Shown here piece by piece: positions 49,728-55,537 of a stretch of 55,537 nucleotides of DNA (positions are counted from its first letter, which is position 1; each line of letters opens with the position of its first letter). Position numbers and translations under genes: made by a program. The DNA is taken from the NCBI GenBank assembly GCA_036562755.1, contig DATCJN010000017.1, positions 1 to 55,537 of the forward strand, in the 5' to 3' direction. Under the pieces are notes generated by a model. That model had not been told where the DNA came from. It saw nothing but the letters and a program-made list of their open reading frames with translations, and made no database searches. The DNA comes from DUVY01 sp036562755. Lineage in GTDB: Bacteria; Bacillota; Clostridia; Christensenellales; DUVY01.

Positions 49728-50213
49728 ATGGCAAAAGCTCTAGACGCAAAAAAAGCCCAAGTAGCCGAGATAAAAGAGCTAATAAGCAACGCCAAATCGG
49801 TTGTGCTGGTTGACTATAAAGGCCTCTCGGTCGCTCAAGACACCGAAATGCGCAAGCAGTTTAGGGAAGCAGGCGTTACTTATAAAGTTCTTAAAAACAC
49901 TCTTACCTTAAGAGCGTTTCAAGAATTGGGCGTAAGCGGGCTTGAAAAGGTGTTCGAAGGACCTACAGCGGTAGCTTTTTCCGAAGACGAAGTAACCGCC
50001 GCTAAAATCGTCCGCCAAAACATCGAAAAATTTAAGAAGATGGAAATCAAGGGCGGATATTTAGACGGCAAGGTATTGACCGCCGAAGAAGTCAAAGCGT
50101 TGTCCTTCATCCCTTCCAGAGAAGAACTTATCGCGAAATTGCTTGGCGTGTTGACCGCGCCTTTGAAGAAACTGGCTATTGTGCTTGACCAGGCTGCAAA
50201 GCAAAAAGCATAA
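49728..50213 (+). CDS. rplJ: 50S ribosomal protein L10
   Basis: The 161-residue L10 has KSVVLVDYKGLSVAQDTEMRK (about 23-43), YKVLKNTLTLRAF and a C-terminal helical segment (TAPLKKLAIVLDQAAKQ) that anchors the L7/L12 dimers. It is also the repressor that binds its own leader in many bacteria. AAGGAGGT lies 6 nt before the ATG. Confidence 0.98.
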   Translation: MAKALDAKKAQVAEIKELISNAKSVVLVDYKGLSVAQDTEMRKQFREAGVTYKVLKNTLTLRAFQELGVSGLEKVFEGPTAVAFSEDEVTAAKIVRQNIEKFKKMEIKGGYLDGKVLTAEEVKALSFIPSREELIAKLLGVLTAPLKKLAIVLDQAAKQKA

Positions 50214-50244
50214 AACTAAAAATTTAAATAAGGAGTAAATAATC

Positions 50245-50619
50245 ATGGCAGATTTGAATAAAATTGTCGAATTAGTAAAAGAGTTAACAGTCGTAGAACT
50301 AAACGAACTCGTTAAAATGTTAGAAAACGAATTTGGCGTTTCCGCAGCAGCGTTCGCAGCAGCTCCCGTAGCCGGCGCAGCCGCAGCAGCTCCCGCTGAA
50401 GAAGAAAAGACCGAATTCAACGTTGAATTGAAAGATGTCGGCGCTAACAAGATCGCCGTTATCAAAGTTGTTCGCGAAGTTACCGGACTCGGCCTTGCCG
50501 AAGCTAAAGCTTTGGTTGATAAAGCTCCCAGCGTTGTAAAAGAAGGCGTAGCTAAAGAAGCGGCCGAAGAAATGATTAAGAAGTTCAAAGAAGCTGGCGC
50601 TACAGCCGAAATGAAGTAA
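50245..50619 (+). CDS. rplL: 50S ribosomal protein L7/L12
   Basis: The 124-residue protein has the dimerising N-terminal helices (LVKELTVVELNELVKMLE), an Ala/Pro hinge (about 34-52) and the conserved C-terminal factor-binding domain (KIAVIKVVREVTGLGLAEAK). AAGGAG precedes the ATG. A strong terminator follows immediately, so rpoB is not transcribed from here. Confidence 0.98.
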   Translation: MADLNKIVELVKELTVVELNELVKMLENEFGVSAAAFAAAPVAGAAAAAPAEEEKTEFNVELKDVGANKIAVIKVVREVTGLGLAEAKALVDKAPSVVKEGVAKEAAEEMIKKFKEAGATAEMK

Positions 50620-50637
50620 TCAATCTAGAATAAATAA

Positions 50638-50668
50638 AAAACCGACGGAATACCGTCGGTTTTTTTTA
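50638..50668. terminator. Bidirectional terminator after rplL and gerAC
   Basis: ACCGACGG (50641-50648) / CCGTCGGT (50653-50660) flanked by an A-run and T9. It ends the r-protein operon and the convergent ger operon. Confidence 0.9.
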
Positions 50669-52012
50669 TTATACCTCAACCTCAATAGCAAAATTAAATA
50701 CGAATTCAATATCGTGTAAAAAATCTTTTATCGTTCTGCCGCTGCTCATATAAGCGTTATATTTTTTTGTATAAAACTTATAAAAATACGGCACAATGTT
50801 GAACAAGTCGGCTTCTTCCTTAGCGGCAGTATAATACGCGTCCAAAACCCTTTCTTTTATATATTTTTCTACCTCCTGCACTAGCATTTTTGAGAGTGTT
50901 CCATTATCGTTTTTGCCGACTATTAAAGGGATTTGGTCTCTCATTACCTCGGCTAGCGCCAGTTTGGCGCTTATGTTAAATATAATTTGAGGCTTATTGT
51001 CAAATTTGCATTTTATTTTGTTCTTTTTGCTCACCACTTGCATGGTTAACTTCGCATCCGCAAAATAATATCCTCCTAGGCTTTCTATCATAAAATGGTG
51101 GAATTGAGCTTTTTTGTCAATCCAATTGTAGCCCTCGGTCTGCTCTTTGTTTAATTCCACGACTTGTTTGCCTTTAACAAAAACGGCCGTTTTGCCGTCC
51201 ATTTTTATTTGGGGCGCTTGACCTTTTAACGACTCTTTATCGGCAGGATATGTTCCGCTTGACTCTTTCTTTTTTGAGCCGCCGCCTTCACCGCCGCTTG
51301 ATTGAACAATCTTGGCGGATTGTGAGCTTTCTTCCTCGCCGCCGCCTTCACCGCCGCCTCCGCTTCCGCTAGAGCCGCCGGAGCCTTTTTGGGAGTCTTC
51401 CTGCTCTGTCTCCTCCAATCCTATGACTATAGTATGGGCTGTATTGGTAAGGCCGTAAATGCCTTTCGCAAAATGCCTCAAATCTGTCGGGGCTCTGTCA
51501 AAGCCTTTTTCGCTTATGCTCAAAAAATCCGACCAATCGACGTTTGAATTTTGTTCAAGTTTGTTAAGCCCTTTTAAAGTCTCCAGCGCGCTTTTTTCGC
51601 CTATCGCGACTACCGCGCTCCAGCTTATTACATTTTTGCGCAAAAAATAGTCAAGGACTTCCATAACATTGTCTTTTGCCAGGTCCGCGCCTAAAATCAA
51701 AAGCGAGCACGTATTTTCTATGCCCATTCGTCCCGTTTTTATAATTAACGCTTCAACAATAGAGCCTATGGTCGGGCCTCGTTCGGATATTATTTCCTTA
51801 GGCGAAAAAGATTGCTTGGTAGGGGTAAATATTTGAGCGCTTACCTCGTATCCGTCTTCAATTTTATCTACGCCAATAGAAGTAATAAGCGCTCTTAGGC
51901 GAACCAGGCCTTCGTTATTGGCCTGTATCGGAAAAAACAAAGAGATTAATATAATCGCAAATATTAGCATTCGCTGTTTTAGTATCTTAAACGACAATTT
52001 AATGTTTTTCAT
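50669..52012 (-). CDS. gerAC: Spore germination protein, GerAC-like, without lipobox
   Basis: The 447-residue C subunit of a GerA-type germinant receptor has the Ger(x)C pattern LITSIGVDKIEDGYEVSAQI (about 42-61) and the long C-terminal domain near 290-447. Two departures are clear. The signal region (about 14-32) ends in FFPIQANNEG with no cysteine, so the usual lipoprotein anchor and WDxxEL motif are missing. A Gly/Ser/Glu-rich insert of about 60 residues separates the N- and C-terminal halves (about 205-265). It overlaps gerAB by 4 bp (ATGA). GerC subunits normally sit on the outer face of the spore inner membrane; here the uncleaved hydrophobic segment may do the anchoring. Confidence 0.85.
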   Translation of the reverse strand: MKNIKLSFKILKQRMLIFAIILISLFFPIQANNEGLVRLRALITSIGVDKIEDGYEVSAQIFTPTKQSFSPKEIISERGPTIGSIVEALIIKTGRMGIENTCSLLILGADLAKDNVMEVLDYFLRKNVISWSAVVAIGEKSALETLKGLNKLEQNSNVDWSDFLSISEKGFDRAPTDLRHFAKGIYGLTNTAHTIVIGLEETEQEDSQKGSGGSSGSGGGGEGGGEEESSQSAKIVQSSGGEGGGSKKKESSGTYPADKESLKGQAPQIKMDGKTAVFVKGKQVVELNKEQTEGYNWIDKKAQFHHFMIESLGGYYFADAKLTMQVVSKKNKIKCKFDNKPQIIFNISAKLALAEVMRDQIPLIVGKNDNGTLSKMLVQEVEKYIKERVLDAYYTAAKEEADLFNIVPYFYKFYTKKYNAYMSSGRTIKDFLHDIEFVFNFAIEVEV

Positions 52013-53172
52013 GTTTGTTGTTCCTCGGCAGTAGTCATATTTAAGTTATTATTTTGCTGCTGCTTCTTTTCTTTTTTGGTAGCAATATACGCCATAATAG
52101 GTATTGACAACGGCAAAATAAAGTGCAAAGGAATAAACACGAAATATTTAAAATCGCTAGTTATTATATTTTCAAATAGCCATGTGTTAGCATTGGTAAT
52201 GCCATATAACAAGCCCAGAGCAATTATGACAATAATTGATATGATGTATTTATGTACTACAGAGTCGCTTAAGCCCAATGTGTATTGCACATAGCTGTAT
52301 AAAACCCAAGTGTTGACCAATATATGCAAAAGAATGGCTATCATCCACATCGCCGAAAACACAAAGTCAGATCTTGCTATGAACTCCGTGCCCAGCAAAA
52401 ATAAAGCGATGTCGCTTAAAGCGTGGCCTTGTTTTTGGAAGACCGCGATGTCTTCATAAAAGCTAAAATACGCCATAGCGAACATAATGGATAAAAATGA
52501 CGCTGCAAAAACGGGAATAGCCATATTTATGCCTAGATTTTTTTCTACCTTAATTCTACCGATTATACACATTATGGAAAAATAGTCTCCCGCAAAAAAC
52601 ATATGCTCCGTAAATCCCTTAAACGGCAAGCTAAAGCCTGCCTCCAGCATGGGAAAAATATTGGTAATGTCGGACGATATGGCTACCAGCACCATCGTAG
52701 CTATAATGGCCAACGCAACTCCTGTGCCCAGCAGCTCTAATACCCGCATTACGCTTCTTAACCCCCTATAAGCGCAAAAAACGCACACTACTATAATGGG
52801 CAGAGATAATGGACGCCAAGAAACAGGGTATAATACGTCGGTCGCGTAAAGGTTATAGTTGGTAATCATTGTTGTTACTCTTATAAGCAGGTATAAAGAT
52901 AAAAAACCGGAGATAATTTTAGCGGCTACCTTACCTATGGATTTTTCCATCATTTCAAATAAGGTAAGTTCCGGATTGATTTTAATGGCTATGTAAAATA
53001 AGATTATATGCAAAATATCCAAAGCCACGAATAAAGCCACCGAAATCCACACGTCCTTAAACGCGATTTTAACTATTCTGCTCGGTATAAATATAACCTT
53101 GTGGACAATGGACGAAAAGAATAACACATATATTAATTGGTGCATGGACACATCTTTAGTTGCCTTTCTCAT
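52009..53172 (-). CDS. gerAB: Spore germination protein, GerAB-type permease
   Basis: The 387-residue protein of the APC transporter superfamily has about ten transmembrane helices from residue 10 to 365 and a Gln/Asn-rich cytoplasmic tail. The B subunit binds the germinant in B. subtilis GerA; the ligand here is unknown. It starts 17 bp before the end of gerAA, with AAAGGAG 11 nt upstream, and overlaps gerAC by 4 bp, so translation of all three is coupled. Confidence 0.93.
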   Translation of the reverse strand: MRKATKDVSMHQLIYVLFFSSIVHKVIFIPSRIVKIAFKDVWISVALFVALDILHIILFYIAIKINPELTLFEMMEKSIGKVAAKIISGFLSLYLLIRVTTMITNYNLYATDVLYPVSWRPLSLPIIVVCVFCAYRGLRSVMRVLELLGTGVALAIIATMVLVAISSDITNIFPMLEAGFSLPFKGFTEHMFFAGDYFSIMCIIGRIKVEKNLGINMAIPVFAASFLSIMFAMAYFSFYEDIAVFQKQGHALSDIALFLLGTEFIARSDFVFSAMWMIAILLHILVNTWVLYSYVQYTLGLSDSVVHKYIISIIVIIALGLLYGITNANTWLFENIITSDFKYFVFIPLHFILPLSIPIMAYIATKKEKKQQQNNNLNMTTAEEQQT

Positions 53173-54613
53173 TAATCTTTTGTCTCCTTTTGTTAACGTT
53201 GGGGATGGAATAAGGACGCATTGTGTTGCCCGTAATATCGGTCTTGATTAGGGCGTCGCCCAAATCGTTAAATACTTTGGGCGCATACGGCGCAAGATAA
53301 GGCGTTCCGTAACTGTCCAAAGAAGCCATATAAGCAAGCAGCACAAACTCAAGCAAGATGATTCCCAAAAATCCTGCCAAGCCGCCCGCTATTGTAAACA
53401 GCAGTCTAAAAAGATGGAATATGCCTACCTGGTTGGGTATCATATACAAAGCGATGGCGCTTATGGAAACGAACATAACGGTAGGCGAGCTTAACAGTCC
53501 CGCTTTTACCGCCGTATCTCCCAGCACAAGCGCGCCCACAATGCTCATCGCCATACCCACATACCTTGGCATTCTTAAGCTTGCCTCGTGTATAATCTCA
53601 AACAACAGTATGACAAACAACATTTCATACATTGGCGAAAAAGGCACGCCTTGGCTTGAGTTTAATATAGTAACCAGATAGTCTATGGGCATTGCCATAT
53701 AGTGATAAATTCTAAGCGCGACATAAATTCCGGGCAGTTGAACGCCCAAAAGTATTCCCAATAGCCTTAAAAATCTCAAAAACGTAGCGCGCGTGGCGCT
53801 TGTGTAATAGTCGCCGCTTTCTTGAATGTCCTCAAAAAATAAAAAGGGAATAGTCAAAACGATAGGCGACCCGTTGACAATTATAGCTACTCTGCCTTCC
53901 AAAATTTTGGCCATAATTATATCGGGTTTTTCAGCTACGCCTATCGTTCTGAATAACGAATTAGGTTTTTCGCTAAGAAATTGCGCTATGTAATAAGAGT
54001 CAACTATACCGTCTATGTCTATTTGCTTTAGCCTTTGGCTTACCTTTTGGACTATCTTTTCATCCGCTATGCCTTTTATATAACACAGCGCTACTTCGGT
54101 ATTGGAATACCTTCCGATAGAATGCTTTTCATAGACAAAAGCGGGCGAATGAAGCCGCCGTCTTAACAGAGTAATATTTGTTTTTATATCCTCGGTAAAA
54201 CCTTCGCGCGGACCAAGCAGCAAAGCAGAAGTAGGCGGCTCGGTAATGGCGCGGGTGTTCCATTGCGCGCATCCTATCGTCAGCGCGTCCTCAAACCCGT
54301 CAATTAACAAGACTCCGTTGCCGTCCAAAATACCCCTTATAGCCTCGTCGGTGTTGTTAATTTTATCTACGCCGAAAGTGTTTATAACGTTTAGTTTCAG
54401 ATACTCGGGAACATCCTTTGAGACGCGGTCGGTTTCCATTAATCTTTCTAGGACATCGCGCACGCAGTCAGGTTCGACAGCCCCTTCTAAGAATATAAAA
54501 CAGCACCTGATACCCGATTTTAAGCAGATATCGCGGTGCTTTATATCCGCGTTGTTGTTAAATAATTCAAGCAGTTGTTCTTTGTTGGTTTTTAGGTCCT
54601 TAATAAAATCCAT
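53156..54613 (-). CDS. gerAA: Spore germination protein, GerAA type
   Basis: The 485-residue A subunit has a soluble N-terminal domain (about 1-240) with ITEPPTSALLLGPREGFTED and NITLLRRRLHSP. A membrane domain of five or six helices (about 270-440) includes FLRLLGILLGVQLPGIYVAL and RMPRYVGMAMSIVGALVLGDTAVKAG, both family signatures. The start chosen is ATG 54613 (MDFIKDLK), because a -10 TATAAT lies at 54642-54647, inside a longer alternative frame from TTG 54655. GGGA is the only ribosome-binding-site-like element. The A subunit forms the oligomeric ion channel of the germinosome. Confidence 0.93.
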   Translation of the reverse strand: MDFIKDLKTNKEQLLELFNNNADIKHRDICLKSGIRCCFIFLEGAVEPDCVRDVLERLMETDRVSKDVPEYLKLNVINTFGVDKINNTDEAIRGILDGNGVLLIDGFEDALTIGCAQWNTRAITEPPTSALLLGPREGFTEDIKTNITLLRRRLHSPAFVYEKHSIGRYSNTEVALCYIKGIADEKIVQKVSQRLKQIDIDGIVDSYYIAQFLSEKPNSLFRTIGVAEKPDIIMAKILEGRVAIIVNGSPIVLTIPFLFFEDIQESGDYYTSATRATFLRFLRLLGILLGVQLPGIYVALRIYHYMAMPIDYLVTILNSSQGVPFSPMYEMLFVILLFEIIHEASLRMPRYVGMAMSIVGALVLGDTAVKAGLLSSPTVMFVSISAIALYMIPNQVGIFHLFRLLFTIAGGLAGFLGIILLEFVLLAYMASLDSYGTPYLAPYAPKVFNDLGDALIKTDITGNTMRPYSIPNVNKRRQKINEKGN

Positions 54614-54745
54614 AGATAGTCCCAAAGAATAAATATTCAAAATTATAATTTGCAAATAATTTCCAATTATTCTAAATATAGACTTAAAATATAAAAAATC
54701 CCAATGAGGCTGATTATTTTATAGACATATCGGTAAAGTATCTAA

Positions 54746-54773
54746 TTGACTTTTTCGGTTTAGCTGATATAAT
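54746..54773 (+). promoter_or_regulatory. Promoter of tRNA-Arg(CCT)
   Basis: -35 TTGACT (54746-54751), 16-bp spacer, extended -10 TGATATAAT (54765-54773). Confidence 0.8.
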
Positions 54774-54792
54774 AATTTTGTTATTTTTTTAT

Positions 54793-54869
54793 GTTCCCGT
54801 AGCTCAGCTGGATAGAGCACCGCCCTCCTAAGGCGGGTGTCGGACGTTCAAATCGTCTCGGGAACGCCA
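54793..54869 (+). tRNA. tRNA-Arg (anticodon CCT)
   Basis: Acceptor GTTCCCG/CGGGAAC, D stem GCTC/GAGC, anticodon stem CCGCC/GGCGG with loop CTCCTAA (anticodon CCT, reads AGG), T arm with GTTCAAATC, encoded CCA. Confidence 0.95.
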
Positions 54870-54871
54870 AC

Positions 54872-54903
54872 AAAAAAACCTGTCTTGTCTGACAGGTTTT
54901 TTT
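54872..54903 (+). terminator. Terminator of tRNA-Arg(CCT)
   Basis: AAACCTGTC ... GACAGGTTT with a 6-nt loop and T7. Confidence 0.88.
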
Positions 54904-54916
54904 ATTTTAATAAGAA

Positions 54917-54943
54917 ACAAGCCGCTAAAGGCTAGCGGCTTGT
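54917..54943 (-). terminator. Terminator of the oxidoreductase gene
   Basis: An 11-bp stem, ACAAGCCGCTA (54917-54927) and its complement (54933-54943). On minus it is followed by TTCTTATT. Confidence 0.75.
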
Positions 54944-54958
54944 GAAGGGATAAAGCAT

Positions 54959-55537
54959 TTATATAATTGAGATAACATCTTTTCTAGGACGTATGAGCCA
55001 CTTGCCTTTTGTAAAATCGGGGATTGCAACAGGAACGCCGCCTAGCGCTATTGACTGCTCCGACAGACAAACGACGCTCATCCACGAAGCAGCGTCATAG
55101 ACGTCCAACGGCATTTCATCTCCGTTTTCTAATGCGTCAAAAAAGGTTTGGAGCATAAATAAATCCATTCCGCCGTGGCCTACCTTTCGTTGTTCTTCGG
55201 TAATGTTTTTCCAATAATCAGGCAGATATTTTTCCTCGTATTTGGCCGCTGAGTTTAACAAAGCCGTCGTGTTCTCAATTCCCGTCCACTTTTCTTCTCT
55301 TTCTTCTCCGTCCAATACAGCATAATTTGCGGATTGGTTATACATGCCTTTAGTGCCTTTTATTATTAAAGCCCTATCATAAACCCCGGGAAGCGTAGTG
55401 TCTAGCGTTAATAAAATAGTTTGACCGCCCGCGCAGGTAATAATGGTATTGACTATATCGCCCTGTTTAAATTTAGCGTCAACCAATTCAGGATAATCGG
55501 CCGAGTTATCTTTGACATAGCTTTCCATACCAGCAGC
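54959..55537 (-). CDS. Gfo/Idh/MocA family oxidoreductase, C-terminal part (5' end outside window)
   Basis: The frame is open through the right edge (codons before the internal Met 55528 read Ala-Ala-Gly), so the N-terminal NAD(P)-binding half lies beyond. The visible 192 residues hold the C-terminal substrate domain: VNTIITCAGGQTILLTLDTTLPG, then GHGGMDLFMLQTFFDALENG, then DVYDAASWMSVVCLSEQSIALGG and the ending IPDFTKGKWL. This set is typical of Gfo/Idh/MocA proteins close to the GH109-like group acting on sugars or polyols. The substrate is not predictable. Confidence 0.85.
   Translation of the reverse strand, partial: AAGMESYVKDNSADYPELVDAKFKQGDIVNTIITCAGGQTILLTLDTTLPGVYDRALIIKGTKGMYNQSANYAVLDGEEREEKWTGIENTTALLNSAAKYEEKYLPDYWKNITEEQRKVGHGGMDLFMLQTFFDALENGDEMPLDVYDAASWMSVVCLSEQSIALGGVPVAIPDFTKGKWLIRPRKDVISII

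Noticed and set aside
54614..54655. Longer gerAA frame from TTG 54655
   Set aside because: The -10 box lies inside it and the added residues are not GerA-like; ATG 54613 is preferred.

Overview
The window looks like a chromosomal segment of an endospore-forming, low-to-mid GC Gram-positive anaerobe, most likely an uncultured clostridial lineage. The evidence is a tricistronic GerA-type germinant receptor, an AddAB (not RecBCD) recombination complex, HPr kinase/phosphorylase, a Cys4 L33, strong AAGGAG ribosome binding sites, TTGACA/TATAAT promoters and U-run terminators. No phage block, insertion sequence or CRISPR array is visible. The only trace of mobility is the C-terminal end of a tyrosine recombinase at the left edge, beside a tRNA-Thr.

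Layout. 1-2.6 kb: recombinase stub, tRNA-Thr(CGT), a DedA/TVP38-type membrane protein, ilvC. 2.8-10.6 kb: rpoB-rpoC with its own promoter, a 200-nt leader and a terminator. 10.6-20.5 kb: a small Cys-rich Cna-B-like protein, dipeptidase pepV, radC-gltX, tRNA-Arg(ACG), a small-ORF region, an anchored protein of unknown function, an M1-type peptidase lipoprotein, and a pair resembling AraM and AraL. 20.6-24.2 kb: tRNA-Arg(CCG), two exported proteins with similar N-termini (the second a GLUG-repeat solenoid), a small Cys-rich protein and an ArsR regulator. 24.3-29.1 kb: uvrC, a HAD hydrolase, hprK, a small membrane protein and a metallophosphoesterase. 29.2-39.3 kb: leuS behind a lipoprotein gene (minus strand), then addB-addA. 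39.4-47.2 kb: a membrane protein, a PRC-barrel protein interrupted by a frameshift, a PHP phosphoesterase, an AEC transporter, an SPFH/zinc-ribbon pair related to YdjI/YdjG, a DUF1858 protein and two Cys-rich probable spore-surface proteins. 47.3-50.7 kb: rpmG-secE-nusG-rplK-rplA-rplJ-rplL. 50.7-54.7 kb: gerAA-AB-AC on the minus strand. 54.8 kb to end: tRNA-Arg(CCT) and the C-terminal part of a Gfo/Idh/MocA oxidoreductase.

The most interesting features are regulatory or architectural. rpoBC is separated from rplJL by about 37 kb, and each half has its own leader. The nusG-rplK gap holds three AT-rich arms that can form two mutually exclusive helices next to the rplK ribosome binding site. The rplJ leader holds a terminator with a competing upstream arm. 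The PRC-barrel gene joins two halves of one protein across an A9 run that contains the heptamer A AAA AAC. RpoB carries an acidic tail of about 105 residues. Several genes (DedA-like, uvrC, HAD, addB, PHP) have promoters so close to the start codon that the mRNAs should be leaderless or nearly so. The AraM-like protein has lost two predicted metal-binding histidines, and GerAC has lost its lipobox.

Functions were assigned from remembered family motifs without a database search. Promoters, leaders and terminators were read by eye.
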